Positions 56,636 through 64,000 are shown, counted from the first letter of the stretch. The stretch is 64,000 nucleotides of DNA from Streptomyces sp. NBC_01216 (GCF_035994945.1 NZ_CP108677.1:1240001-1304000); one strand, 5' to 3'. Numbers and translations: made by a program. Notes: generated by a model from the sequence alone, not told the origin.

Positions 56636-57592
56636 ATGGCTGAGATCCTGGTTCTCGTGGACCACGCCGACGGTGCGGTCCGCAAGCCGGCCCTCGAACT
56701 GCTGACCCTGGCCCGCCGGATCGGCGAGCCCACGGCCGTCGTGCTGGGCGCCGGCGAAGCCGCGGCCGCTGTCGCGGCCAAGGCCGCCGAATACGGCGCG
56801 TCCACCGTGTACGTCGCGGACGGCGCCGAGTTCGCCGAACACCTCGTCGTACCGAAGGTCGACGCGCTCACCCAGATCGCGAAGGACAAGGGCGTCGCCG
56901 CCGTCCTCGTGACCTCCTCAGGCGAGGGCAAGGAGGTCGCCGCGCGTACGGCGCTGCGCCTCGGCTCGGGTCTGATCACCGACGCCGTGGAGCTGGAGGC
57001 CGGCGAGAACGGTCCCGTCGCCACGCAGTCCGTCTTCGCCGCCTCCTACCAGGTGAAGTCGACCGTCTCGCACGGCGTCCCGGTCATCACCGTGAAGCCC
57101 AACTCCGCCGCTCCGGAGGCCGCCCCGGCCGCCGGCTCGGTCGAGAACGTGACCGTCGCGTTCACCGGCAACGCCGCCAAGGTCGTCTCGCGGACCCCGC
57201 GCGTGTCGACCGGACGCCCGGAGCTGACCGAGTCCGCGATCGTGGTCTCCGGCGGCCGGGGCGTCGGCGCGGCCGAGGGCTTCGAGGTCGTGGAGAAGCT
57301 GGCCGACTCGCTCGGCGCCGCCGTGGGTGCCTCGCGCGCCGCGGTCGACGCGGGCTGGTACCCGCACTCCAACCAGGTCGGCCAGACCGGCAAGCAGGTC
57401 TCGCCGCAGTTGTACATCGCCTCCGGCATCTCCGGCGCGATCCAGCACCGAGCGGGCATGCAGACCTCGAAGACCATCGTCGCGGTCAACAAGGACCCGG
57501 AGGCGCCGATCTTCGACCTGGTCGACTACGGCGTGGTCGGCGACCTCTTCACCGTACTGCCGCAGCTCACAGACGAGATCGCCTCGCGTTAG
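56636..57592 (+). CDS. etfA: Electron transfer flavoprotein alpha subunit
   Basis: A 318-residue ETF alpha subunit carrying the FAD. The C-terminal FAD-binding domain has [40 protein letters not shown], and [20 protein letters not shown], the strict family signature, followed by [26 protein letters not shown] precedes the ATG. It ends the acyl-CoA dehydrogenase-etfB-etfA unit. Confidence 0.96.
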   Translation: MAEILVLVDHADGAVRKPALELLTLARRIGEPTAVVLGAGEAAAAVAAKAAEYGASTVYVADGAEFAEHLVVPKVDALTQIAKDKGVAAVLVTSSGEGKEVAARTALRLGSGLITDAVELEAGENGPVATQSVFAASYQVKSTVSHGVPVITVKPNSAAPEAAPAAGSVENVTVAFTGNAAKVVSRTPRVSTGRPELTESAIVVSGGRGVGAAEGFEVVEKLADSLGAAVGASRAAVDAGWYPHSNQVGQTGKQVSPQLYIASGISGAIQHRAGMQTSKTIVAVNKDPEAPIFDLVDYGVVGDLFTVLPQLTDEIASR

Positions 57593-57593
57593 C

Positions 57594-57750
57594 GCCGCGT
57601 CAGGAGCTGTTCGCCCGTCGAGTCCGGCGTCCGGTGCGGTGGATCGCAGGACGCCGGCTCGACCTCGTAGGGAACCTGCCCGGTTGATCCGGCAATGCCG
57701 CGAGCCGCCGTGCCGGGCGTCGCGACAGGGCGAAGGCCGCCTGACGCGGC
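57594..57750. repeat. Long inverted repeat after etfA
   Basis: GCCGCGTCAGG at 57594-57604 and its exact complement at 57740-57750, with a second inner pair (TTCGCCC / GGGCGAA). The interior is about 100 bases. The arrangement is like the repeat at 43943-44104 and may end etf transcription. Confidence 0.6.
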
Positions 57751-57835
57751 ACGAGGACCCGGCCCGGCGGACCACGCCGCGGCCCGCGGTGTCCCCGCGG
57801 GCCGCAGCGTGACCGCGCTCGGCCCCAGAGGCTCG

Positions 57836-57904
57836 TCAGAGCGGCTTGATGCGGGCCTTGAGCAGGCAGAACTCATTGCCCTCGGGGTCTCCCAACACAC
57901 GGAA
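57836..57904 (-). pseudogene. C-terminal end of split VOC (glyoxalase-like) gene
   Basis: On the minus strand the frame reads DPEGNEFCLLKARIKPL and stop, the usual end of VOC-family proteins, then hits a stop immediately upstream. The rest of the gene lies at the right edge of the window beyond an inserted element; joining at the shared TCGGGGTC gives an uninterrupted ending. Confidence 0.85.
57882..57889. other. Putative attL core TCGGGGTC
   Basis: Lies in codons for the D-P-E of the VOC tail. Left of it is VOC sequence; right of it the VOC frame breaks within five codons. Confidence 0.7.
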
Positions 57905-57918
57905 CTAGACGTTCTGGA

Positions 57919-58362
57919 GTGTTGCCGTGGGTACGTCGGTGCTGGTCAAGAGTGGTTCCGGGACACCTCTGCCCCCTACAGGGGGCATGGAGAATCGAGA
58001 ACGTAGGAATTCCTCGGTCCCTACCGGGCCCATGGAAAGCAACCCTCTCGCGGGGACGGTCTACACACTCCGGCGACGACGCCCACGAGCGGTTCATAAA
58101 GGCCCTGTCGGCCGAACCGTGGTTCGCCGCCTATGTTGAATACCGCGCGGCTCGTTACCGGCGCGGACACGTGCTGACCGAAGCGCAGCGGGCACAGCGG
58201 TCCATCGGTGAACCGATCACGGCGCCCGAACAGCGCTGGTACAACGCGGAGATCCTGGACGCGATTCGGCGGGCGGTCGAGAAGCAGGCGGCTGAACTCG
58301 GCGCACAGTTCGCCGAGGAGCTGACACAGGCGCGCGAGGACCACATTTCCGAAAATGGCTGA
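57919..58362 (+). CDS. Small hypothetical protein of the element, start unclear
   Basis: The last 95 residues look truly coding (ALSAEPWFAAYVEYRAARYR, then ITAPEQRWYNAEILDAIRRA and a charged helix EKQAAELGAQFAEELTQARE). The first 50 codons do not, and the best-looking start with a plausible N-terminus (GTG 57927) is in another frame, so the 5' end may be frameshifted or truncated. Helical, soluble, no family recognised. It sits beside attL, where integrases are often found, but shows no recombinase motif. Confidence 0.45.
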   Translation: MLPWVRRCWSRVVPGHLCPLQGAWRIENVGIPRSLPGPWKATLSRGRSTHSGDDAHERFIKALSAEPWFAAYVEYRAARYRRGHVLTEAQRAQRSIGEPITAPEQRWYNAEILDAIRRAVEKQAAELGAQFAEELTQAREDHISENG

Positions 58363-58450
58363 ACGCGCGCTGTCGATGTGGTGCCGCGACGGCTTCGGCG
58401 AATATGAAACGCTCGCCGGCTCGCCACCATTCGAGGATAGAGTGAAGCTC

Positions 58451-58675
58451 GACCAGGGGAGTACTCCCGATTCCTCGCCTGCCAGATCGGCAGTGAGGTG
58501 AATCTCGCGCGCCGCAACTGCCGCCCTTTGCGCGGGCGCTTGCTGTAGCTCGCGATAGGCCGAGGCTCCACCGTAAAGCTAGTCGAACCGGTACGGCGTT
58601 GAATGCGCTCCGGGCGAACCAGGGGGGTACTCCCGACTTCCCTGGCCCCAGATCGGCAGGGAGGCAAAAAACTCG
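58451..58675. repeat. Two 57-base direct repeats with palindrome and hairpin
   Basis: Copies at 58451-58507 and 58616-58672. Each has a GGGAGTACTCCC-type palindrome (exact in copy 1, one change in copy 2), then a hairpin around CAGATCGGCAG, then an A-rich end with CTCGC. They lie in a 411-base gene-free gap. Confidence 0.7.
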
Positions 58676-58729
58676 CACGGCTCATTAGAGCGTTTCTGCG
58701 GAAGCGATTCCGTGGGCAGAATGAAGCAA

Positions 58730-58767
58730 CCCCGCCGTACACTCCCATGACCGGAGGTGCGGCGGGG
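58730..58767 (-). terminator. Hairpin downstream of TPR-type regulator
   Basis: CCCCGCCG and CGGCGGGG, 8-bp stem, 6 bases after the regulator stop on the minus strand. Confidence 0.6.
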
Positions 58768-58773
58768 CTATCG

Positions 58774-60117
58774 TCATGAGGGGACCAGTTCGGGCCGGAC
58801 GATTTCGCGGGCACGCTCGTACAGAGCTTGCACGTCATGGTTTCGGGCGTGGGGGCGAATGAGTTTGAACATGTCCGTCATGCGCTTATCAATGCGCCCC
58901 GAGTTGACTAGAGGGTAATCGTCCAGCGCAAGCCCCCAGGTCTGGCAGGCGGCTTCAAGATGCCCCACGGCTAGTTGCCGCTCGGCGAGAATCGCCCGTT
59001 CCTTGACGCGTGTGCGTCGATAGATGCTGTACCGAAGCCGGTCCGATTCCTGCATGGCGGCAACCGCCCCGTGCACATCGCCCATTTCGAAGCGCACCTG
59101 ACTGGTGTGGTAGTTGAGCGATGCGGGGTCGTACGAGCCGAACGCCTTCCCGCCGGACTCTGCCTTGTCCATGGCCACTTCGGCTTCCTGCAAGAACATG
59201 AGCGCGGACCGCCGGTCCCCGATCTGTGCGGCTGCATGTGCCTGCTGGCCGGCGAGGAAAGCGCGCATTCGCGGCCCAGCCTGCGGCGAGGATGCTGCGG
59301 CAGCATCGGCAAGCCGCTTAGCCATCGGCCCTTGGTTCAGGTCCACGGCTTGCACACTCATACCGCGAAGCGTGGTGCAGTACGTCAGGTGGTCTTCTGA
59401 CGCGCCCGCAAGCTCCAACGCTTTGAGGTAGTAGCGCTGTGCGAGACCATGCAAACCCTCGTCAACAGCCATGTAGCCGGTGAGGTAGCAGAGATCGGAC
59501 GCCGCAGACATCATCGCTTTGCGTACGTCCTCGGGACCGTCCGTCCGTAGGAACGGGGCAACCGTGTTCACCAGGAAGGTTGCGGCAAGGGGGCGAGCGG
59601 TGCGCCCCCCAAATTGGTCGTCCATGGACGAGAGTTGTTCCGTCATGGCAGAGACCGTGTGCACGTCCGCCATACCGATGCGGGTCCGTGTGCCTCTCTG
59701 GGCCGCTTCCATGCGCCCCACCACGTCCGGCCACTCGGGAACTGTCAGCGCGACGGAGAACAGAGCGACGCTCAGCACGCTACGGCGGGACGGGTCCATG
59801 TCTTGCCTCCCCAGGTCTAACAGCCCCTCCACCGTACTGGGGTCGCGTCGCTGATCTGCGGGAGCCGTGGGGAACCTGGCCTCGCTGTGCGCCACGGGGC
59901 GCCGCAGTCTGCGTGCGAGTGCTTCCAGGATCAGCGGCCGTACGTCCTCTTTCGGCATGTGGCCTTTGAGCCACTGATGCACCGATGGCTCTCGGTAACG
60001 CAGGGGAGTTCCGCGCTCCGTCCCCAATCGGTTGATCTCTTGCGCAAACTGCCGCAGCGTCCACCCGGTTTCCCGGTACAGCCGCTCAAGCCCCGCGTTC
60101 GGTTCCGGGTTGGCCAC
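58774..60117 (-). CDS. XRE-like transcriptional regulator with TPR-type helical domain
   Basis: A 447-residue cytoplasmic regulator read from GTG. The N-terminus has a helix-turn-helix-like unit (YRETGWTLRQFAQEINRLGT then REPSVHQWLKGHMPKEDVRP). From about residue 110 onward the protein is helical with repeat character (FLVNTVAPFLRTDGPEDVRK, GLAQRYYLKALELAGASEDH, FLAGQQAHAAAQIGDRRSAL). This layout is common in streptomycete signalling regulators next to Nudix genes. It is divergent from the small-protein/SAHH-like/Nudix operon, with an AT-rich dyad in the spacer. Confidence 0.8.
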   Translation of the reverse strand: MANPEPNAGLERLYRETGWTLRQFAQEINRLGTERGTPLRYREPSVHQWLKGHMPKEDVRPLILEALARRLRRPVAHSEARFPTAPADQRRDPSTVEGLLDLGRQDMDPSRRSVLSVALFSVALTVPEWPDVVGRMEAAQRGTRTRIGMADVHTVSAMTEQLSSMDDQFGGRTARPLAATFLVNTVAPFLRTDGPEDVRKAMMSAASDLCYLTGYMAVDEGLHGLAQRYYLKALELAGASEDHLTYCTTLRGMSVQAVDLNQGPMAKRLADAAAASSPQAGPRMRAFLAGQQAHAAAQIGDRRSALMFLQEAEVAMDKAESGGKAFGSYDPASLNYHTSQVRFEMGDVHGAVAAMQESDRLRYSIYRRTRVKERAILAERQLAVGHLEAACQTWGLALDDYPLVNSGRIDKRMTDMFKLIRPHARNHDVQALYERAREIVRPELVPS

Positions 60118-60147
60118 CGGTCCTCAACTCCCCGCGCTTTGAAGACG

Positions 60148-60162
60148 CTTAAAGCTCTTAAG
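60148..60162. promoter_or_regulatory. AT-rich dyad in divergent spacer
   Basis: CTTAA-AGCTC-TTAAG in the most AT-rich part of the 146-base spacer between the regulator and the first small gene. Confidence 0.4.
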
Positions 60163-60263
60163 TCCTGCCCCTGTTGCAACGGTACCGCTGTGCGTGGTCG
60201 GACGGTTGCCTAGTGCGAGGAGAGATCACCGCAAGGGACGACGCCGAAGCGAAGGGCCCGGAC

Positions 60264-60449
60264 ATGGATCACAAGCCCGCCCACGAGACCGATGACGTGG
60301 ACGAGTTGGCCGCCCTGATACAGGCGGGCGGGTTCTGGCGGCTCGCACCGGAGTGGGTGCCCCGAACCGGCTACGCGCCGCCCACGCGACCGGTACTGCT
60401 CCGGGTCCATGACGGCCTGGAACGAAGGGGGCGCCATGGGCACGCCTGA
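60264..60449 (+). CDS. Small hypothetical protein (61 aa)
   Basis: First gene of the element's plus-strand operon. MDHKPAHETDDVDELAALIQ then AGGFWRLAPEWVPRTGYAPP; acidic start, aromatic middle, no membrane helix. Good AAGGG site 7 bases before ATG, and the end overlaps the next gene by 14 bases. No family recognised. Confidence 0.65.
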   Translation: MDHKPAHETDDVDELAALIQAGGFWRLAPEWVPRTGYAPPTRPVLLRVHDGLERRGRHGHA

Positions 60450-60681
60450 GAACCCGCGAGAACACCCGCGAGTGTGGGAGCCGGGGGAAACCGCTCGGGA
60501 CACCGCTACGGGCCGGGTGGGGCGCGTCATGGGGCACGTCGGCCCGTGCTACCAGCTTCGTCCGCTGAACGGGGGCAAGGAGTGGGAAGCCGAACCCGAC
60601 GACATGCTTCCGGCCATGCAGTCCGACGCTCTGAGCGGCGCCGTGGCCGAGGTGAACGCCCGCACGCGCCAGGGCTGCTGA
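60436..60681 (+). CDS. Small hypothetical protein (81 aa)
   Basis: MGTPENPREHPRVWEPGETA followed by RDTATGRVGRVMGHVGPCYQ and LRPLNGGKEWEAEPDDM: a short beta-rich domain of the kind that repeats W-E-x-G and G-R-V-G-x-V, seen in several actinomycete element proteins. GAAGGGGGC precedes the ATG. Function unknown; its stop is followed directly by the next start (TGA then GTG). Confidence 0.7.
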   Translation: MGTPENPREHPRVWEPGETARDTATGRVGRVMGHVGPCYQLRPLNGGKEWEAEPDDMLPAMQSDALSGAVAEVNARTRQGC

Positions 60682-60861
60682 GTGCCGGACGAGAGCACGG
60701 CCGCCAGCCCATTCGCGGGAACTCCATACGAGAACAGCCCCGAAGGGTGGTGGACCGAGTACCGGGGAGCGCTGGACGTGAAGTCCGGAGTGGTCTACCT
60801 CCCTCCTGGTTCCAAGCACATTCCGTGCCGCTGGGAATCGTGCAAGCACGGATGCCGATAA
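60682..60861 (+). CDS. Very small Cys-containing hypothetical protein (59 aa)
   Basis: Begins with GTG in the base after the previous stop. It reads VPDESTAASPFAGTPYENSP, then EGWWTEYRGALDVKSGVVYL and ends IPCRWESCKHGCR. The C-terminal C-x4-C-x3-C cluster suggests metal or disulfide chemistry. Continuous placement in the operon and consistent codon use make it real. No family recognised. Confidence 0.65.
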   Translation: MPDESTAASPFAGTPYENSPEGWWTEYRGALDVKSGVVYLPPGSKHIPCRWESCKHGCR

Positions 60862-60931
60862 CAGGAGAACGCACCGCGAGAAGCGTCTACTACCGAGTCC
60901 CGCAACTACTACAGACAGAAAGGGAGTGCCA

Positions 60932-62053
60932 ATGGAAACCACCGAGCGCGCGAGACTTGACGCGTTCTTCGGCAAGGTCACCGCGACGTTCGCCCCGAGC
61001 GAGCGTCCGTCCTCGCTGCTGATCACCCATCTCTTGCCCGAGCGTCCCTCGTTCGTCGAGGCCGTGGGCAGGGTGACGCAGCTCCGCGCGGTGCTGCCCA
61101 AGCCCAAGTCCATCCACGCGAGTGCCCGCCGCGAGATCGAAAGGGCGCACCCGTGCGACGAGCTGTCCCGGGAGCTGTTCAGCGACCCCGACACGGCCGT
61201 GAGCTACCTGGAGAACAGAGCAGCCGGCGAACGGCTCGTCTTACTCGATGTGGGCGGCTACTTCGCTCCCTCGCTGGACGCGATCTGTGAGCGGTTTTCG
61301 GGAACGATCCTCGGCGTGGTCGAGGACACCGAGAACGGCCACCGCCGCTACGCCGAGCGGGACAAGTTGCCGTGTCCCGTGATCAGCGTGGCTCGGTCGC
61401 CGCTCAAGGAACCGGAAGACTTCCTGGTCGGACAGTCCGTCGTGTTCTCCACGGAAGCGCTGCTGCGGCAGCGGAACGACATCCTGCACGGGCGTCCCGC
61501 CCTGGTGATCGGCTTCGGCAAGCTGGGCAGCTCGATTGCCCGCCTGCTGCACGTCAAGGGCGTACGCGTCATCGTCCACGACGTGGACCCCGTGCGGCGG
61601 GCACAGGCAATGTCGCAGGGGTTCGAAGTGGCCCGAGACCGCGACCAGGCCATTGCGGCGGCGGGTCTCGTGCTGTGCGCGACGGGTCAACTGTCGCTGC
61701 GTGGCGAGGACTTCCCGCAGCTCAAGAACGGTGCCTACGTCGCTACCGTGACCAGCTCGGAAGACGAACTGGAGTTGAGCGGGCTTCCCTCGGGCTACGC
61801 CCGTGACAGCGCCGGCGAGCACGTCACCTGCTACAGCACTCGGGGGCACTACTTCTATCTGCTGAACGGGGGTGAGGCGGTCAACTTCATCCACGGCGCG
61901 AGCGTTGGACCGTTCATCGCGCTCGTTCAGGGCGAACTCTTGGCGGGCGCCGCCAAACTCGCCCGGGGGGACCTGGACAGCGCTATGCATGAGGTGTCCA
62001 CCGCCGACCGGGAAGCCATCGCGGCTGCCTGGCTCCACTACTACAACAGGTGA
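60932..62053 (+). CDS. S-adenosylhomocysteinase-like NAD-binding protein
   Basis: A 373-residue protein whose C-terminal half has the Rossmann unit VIGFGKLGSSIARLLHVKGV and the AdoHcy-hydrolase-like flow (LVLCATGQLSLRGEDFPQLK, GAYVATVTSSEDELEL). The N-terminal half is unlike the catalytic domain of true enzymes and lacks the usual substrate-binding His/Asp wording, and the length is about 60-100 residues short. Probably an NAD-dependent relative with another role. GGGAG precedes ATG; it is 4 bases upstream of the Nudix gene, so the two are surely coexpressed. Confidence 0.75.
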   Translation: METTERARLDAFFGKVTATFAPSERPSSLLITHLLPERPSFVEAVGRVTQLRAVLPKPKSIHASARREIERAHPCDELSRELFSDPDTAVSYLENRAAGERLVLLDVGGYFAPSLDAICERFSGTILGVVEDTENGHRRYAERDKLPCPVISVARSPLKEPEDFLVGQSVVFSTEALLRQRNDILHGRPALVIGFGKLGSSIARLLHVKGVRVIVHDVDPVRRAQAMSQGFEVARDRDQAIAAAGLVLCATGQLSLRGEDFPQLKNGAYVATVTSSEDELELSGLPSGYARDSAGEHVTCYSTRGHYFYLLNGGEAVNFIHGASVGPFIALVQGELLAGAAKLARGDLDSAMHEVSTADREAIAAAWLHYYNR

Positions 62054-62057
62054 TCGA

Positions 62058-62600
62058 ATGCCCATCACGGCAGACCACATCCGTACGACCGTCGTCGAGT
62101 ACGCCGACGCGCACCCCGAGGACAAACACTCGCTTGCCCCGCTCGGTGAGCTGCTGGACCAGGGCGCCGACGTGACGAGCCGGAAGGAGTTCCGAGGTCA
62201 CGTGACCGCCGGAGCGGTGCTCGTCAACGACCAGGGGGAAGCGCTGTTCATCCATCACGTGGCGCTCGACAAGTGGCTGACCCCCGGCGGACACCTGGAG
62301 CCCGAGGACGTGAACCTGATGGGCGCGGCGCTGCGCGAGCTGATCGAGGAAACGGGAATCACGCTCAGCATCTCCCCCGTGCAGGCGACCCCCGTGCACG
62401 TCGACGTGCACCCCATCCCCGCCAACGAGAGCAAGGGGGAGGGCGCCCACTGGCACGCGGACTTCCGTTACCTCTTCCGCGCGAGCGGCGACCAGGCCGT
62501 GAAGCTGCAAGAGGAGGAGGTCAGCGGGTACGCGTGGCGCAGCGTGGACACGATCGCTGATGAGGTTCTGCGTTCACGGGTCGCCGCCGCGCTCCGCTAG
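62058..62600 (+). CDS. Nudix hydrolase
   Basis: A 180-residue Nudix protein hydrolysing a nucleoside diphosphate-linked substrate. The Nudix box is GGHLEPEDVNLMGAALRELI followed by EETGI, a two-residue-longer variant of G-x5-E-x7-REUxEExGU that is common in this subfamily. HHVALDKWLTPGG precedes it. The stop is followed by a strong terminator. Similar Nudix genes are carried by pSAM2-like elements. Substrate unknown. Confidence 0.85.
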   Translation: MPITADHIRTTVVEYADAHPEDKHSLAPLGELLDQGADVTSRKEFRGHVTAGAVLVNDQGEALFIHHVALDKWLTPGGHLEPEDVNLMGAALRELIEETGITLSISPVQATPVHVDVHPIPANESKGEGAHWHADFRYLFRASGDQAVKLQEEEVSGYAWRSVDTIADEVLRSRVAAALR

Positions 62601-62615
62601 GTAGTCGCTCACAGT

Positions 62616-62658
62616 CGGCCCCGCATGTCCGTGCCCCCGTCGCGGACATGCGGGGCCG
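62616..62658. terminator. Perfect 16-bp hairpin between convergent genes
   Basis: CGGCCCCGCATGTCCG and its exact complement around an 11-base loop, between the Nudix gene and the minus-strand gntR. It can stop both. Confidence 0.85.
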
Positions 62659-62666
62659 CGTGCTGT

Positions 62667-62930
62667 CTAGTCCTCGCCCTCGCCCTTACTGCGATCCCGG
62701 ACGTACGTGCCCCGCTGCGGCACCGTGAAGACGTGTCCCTCTTCGCGCAGGAATCGCACCGCATTGCGAACGGTCTCTCGGGCCACCCCGAAGCGCTGCA
62801 CAAGGGACGCCTCGGAGGGAATCCGCCGGTTCACGGGCAGAGTGCCGCTCTCAATGTCGGCGATGATCACTGCCGCGATTTGCCGGTAGACCGGCGTTGG
62901 GGATTCGTGGTCAATCTCAGGTGCAGCCAT
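62667..62930 (-). CDS. Short GntR-family repressor (KorSA-like)
   Basis: An 87-residue protein that is essentially a GntR winged helix: PVYRQIAAVIIADIESGTLP then SEASLVQRFGVARETVRNAV and a GHVFTVPQRGTYV wing. It lacks an effector domain. Short GntR repressors of this kind (KorSA) keep transfer genes silent in integrative elements. ATG 62930 is chosen over TTG 62948. An inverted GTCTA/TAGAC dyad lies 47 bases upstream, its likely operator. Confidence 0.85.
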   Translation of the reverse strand: MAAPEIDHESPTPVYRQIAAVIIADIESGTLPVNRRIPSEASLVQRFGVARETVRNAVRFLREEGHVFTVPQRGTYVRDRSKGEGED

Positions 62931-62976
62931 GAAGGCAAGCGTAGACAACCGGCCACGTTGCCTTCCGAAGGCAGAC

Positions 62977-62996
62977 GTCTATCTACTGAGGTAGAC
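62977..62996. promoter_or_regulatory. GTCTA..TAGAC dyad, likely operator of gntR
   Basis: GTCTATCTACTGAGGTAGAC, an imperfect 20-bp dyad, with extra GTAGAC copies at 62941 and 63001. Lies between gntR and the divergent small gene. Confidence 0.55.
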
Positions 62997-63103
62997 GAAG
63001 GTAGACCAGTTCCCTTACCGTCGGATACGAAAACGCCCCGACAGACCGATTAGGCCCGGTCCATCGGGGCTTGCCGAACAGCTTGCTAAGGAGCTGCACG
63101 ACC

Positions 63104-63490
63104 ATGCGCGATCTTATCGCCCTCGCATCCATCGGACTCGGGTCCATGCTCGTTCTCTGGTGCGCCCTCGCACTGACGCCGAGCCGGCCCGGACGCCACT
63201 CCGCCGCCTATCAGGCGCCCAAGACCCTGCCGACCCTTCCAGTGCCCCGAGTGAGGCCGCTTCCCCCGACCCCCGCGCACGTCCGTGCATGGAACGTTCC
63301 ACTCCGTGGCGAGGACACCGCACTGATTCGCCCCTACGTCCACGCGGACGACACGTTGGAACTCGGCGTGATCCGGGAACGGCGCACCGCCGCCGTCCTC
63401 GCCACGCTCGGCGTGGACTACGCGTACGGCTACGCGGGCGATCACTTCGAATCCCTCTCCGCCCTCGCCGCTGCGGGGGTGACCGCATGA
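63104..63490 (+). CDS. Small membrane-anchored hypothetical protein (128 aa)
   Basis: One N-terminal transmembrane segment (IALASIGLGSMLVLWCALAL), then a Pro-rich linker and a soluble end (LGVIRERRTAAVLATLGVDY). TAAGGAG is 10 bases before the ATG. The gene opens the unit divergent from gntR, where KorSA-type elements usually carry transfer genes, but here only two small genes remain. Function not recognised. Confidence 0.7.
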   Translation: MRDLIALASIGLGSMLVLWCALALTPSRPGRHSAAYQAPKTLPTLPVPRVRPLPPTPAHVRAWNVPLRGEDTALIRPYVHADDTLELGVIRERRTAAVLATLGVDYAYGYAGDHFESLSALAAAGVTA

Positions 63491-63708
63491 CCCGCGAGGC
63501 GGTCACCAGCAAGACGCCCGAGTCCGACCGCTCCGTGTTCACGGTCTGTGGTCACTGGACTGACGCACCCGTGATGATCGGCGATGTGCAGAGCCAGAGT
63601 GGCGGCGCCTGGTTCACTCACTACGCCTGTGCCGAGCATGCCCACAAGTACCCGCAGCTTGCCCAATGGGACGAGCTGCCCGTGATGCGCCGGACCCCTC
63701 AGCGCTGA
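63487..63708 (+). CDS. Small hypothetical protein (73 aa)
   Basis: Starts in ATGA overlap with the preceding gene. VFTVCGHWTDAPVMIGDVQS then GGAWFTHYACAEHAHKYPQL: two Cys and three His arranged like a small zinc-binding domain (CGH ... YACAEHAHK). Such mini-proteins are frequent in actinomycete elements. It is the last gene before a terminator and attR. Confidence 0.7.
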   Translation: MTREAVTSKTPESDRSVFTVCGHWTDAPVMIGDVQSQSGGAWFTHYACAEHAHKYPQLAQWDELPVMRRTPQR

Positions 63709-63728
63709 CCAGCCCCAGACAGCAAAAC

Positions 63729-63757
63729 GCCCCGTGCGGCCAAGTGCCGTGCGGGGC
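63729..63757 (+). terminator. Hairpin after the last element gene
   Basis: GCCCCGTGCGG and CCGTGCGGGGC, 9 of 11 pairs, followed by a T-rich patch. Confidence 0.6.
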
Positions 63758-63787
63758 TCTGTCGTTGGCGCTGACGTGCGCGTATGC

Positions 63788-64000
63788 TCAGAACTGGTAG
63801 TCAGGAGTGTCGGGGTCGGCCAGGACATGCCACTGCTCGTCCCCGGTCTGGCCGACATCGGCGCGGCGGGCGCCCAGCTTCAGGAGGCGTTCGAGCTCGG
63901 CGTCCTGGTCGCGGTCGGTGGGGTTGACGTCGATATGCAGCCGCGACTTCCCCGGCTCCGGCTCTTCCCGGACGCTGAAGAAGATCGTGGGCTGCGGACC
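63788..64000 (-). pseudogene. N-terminal-side part of the split VOC (glyoxalase-like) gene
   Basis: 70 residues are visible on the minus strand, continuing past the right edge. PTIFFSVREEPEPGKSRLHI, then DVNPTDRDQDAELERLLKLG and QWHVLADPD are typical of actinobacterial VOC/glyoxalase-like proteins. The native ending is replaced by DTPDYQF and a stop supplied by the element. The true ending is at 57836-57904. It could still make a protein missing its last 17 or so residues. Confidence 0.85.
63810..63817. other. Putative attR core TCGGGGTC
   Basis: Same 8 bases as at 57882. Right of it the VOC frame is intact, left of it the sequence belongs to the element. Confidence 0.7.

Larger units (their letters stand above)
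57882..63817. mobile_element. 5.9-kb integrated element in a VOC gene, no integrase seen
   Basis: Bounded by TCGGGGTC on both sides, inside two halves of one gene. Contents in order: a small gene, a repeat region, a TPR-type regulator (minus), three small proteins, an S-adenosylhomocysteinase-like protein, a Nudix hydrolase, a short GntR regulator (minus) and two small proteins. GntR (KorSA-like) and Nudix genes are normal cargo of actinomycete integrative and conjugative elements, but replication, transfer, excisionase and integrase genes are missing. Confidence 0.75.

Noticed and set aside
57919..58362. Integrase next to attL
   Set aside because: Position is right, but neither serine (catalytic Ser, resolvase core) nor tyrosine (R-H-R-Y) recombinase motifs are present in any frame.
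1..64000. CRISPR arrays, rRNA and tRNA genes
   Set aside because: No regularly spaced short repeats, no CCA-ending cloverleaf and no rRNA-like conserved stretches were seen on either strand.

Overview
The window is high-GC DNA with strong third-position G/C bias, frequent GTG starts and tight ATGA/GTGA start-stop overlaps. Its gene content (PE/Thr-type NRPS modules, many ECF sigma factors, a TPR-type regulator, Spo0M, TerD/TerB) points to a Streptomyces chromosome.

Layout. 0-13.7 kb is ordinary chromosomal housekeeping: the end of a TIGR04222-like membrane protein, a GNAT acetyltransferase, two overlapping acyl-CoA synthetases with a divergent GAF-LuxR regulator, a winged-helix protein, a CorA transporter, an amidase, a PIG-V-like mannosyltransferase, and an ECF sigma factor with a membrane-anchored partner. 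13.7-40.7 kb is an antimycin-type biosynthetic gene cluster, recognised from its full gene order: antBA, antCDE, antGFQ and antHIJKLMNO. 40.7-57.8 kb is again chromosomal: an MFS transporter, a His/Met-rich membrane protein with an ECF sigma factor, two CorC/HlyC-type CBS proteins, Spo0M, TerB, a BlaI/M56 peptidase pair, TerD, TatA, a second phosphopantetheinyl transferase, and an acyl-CoA dehydrogenase with both ETF subunits. 57.9-63.8 kb is an integrated element that splits a VOC (glyoxalase-like) gene.

How the cluster works. AntN opens tryptophan. AntF activates an aryl acid (anthranilate in the antimycin pathway) and loads it on AntG. The PaaABCDE-like oxygenase AntHIJKL makes the aminosalicylate, and AntO is the candidate for N-formylation. 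AntC couples this starter to threonine (specificity residues read as the Thr code) and to a keto acid that its KR domain reduces. AntD adds one alkylmalonyl unit supplied through AntE and releases by its thioesterase. AntM is the discrete reductase and AntB the late O-acyltransferase. AntQ primes carrier proteins. AntA is an orphan ECF sigma factor. Two divergent promoters in front of antG and antH share identical spaced elements and are the natural AntA targets. No kynureninase (antP) is present in the window.

Main surprises. (1) A group II intron remnant with an intact 34-nt domain V, plus an IS5-type fragment, lies inside the cluster. (2) AntO has Cys where the hydrolase nucleophile Ser should be. 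(3) Three near-identical TCTACA-N4-TGTAGA-type dyads sit upstream of spo0M, terB and terD. (4) The 5.9-kb element has clean 8-bp att cores whose recombination restores the VOC reading frame exactly, yet it carries no integrase, replication or transfer gene.
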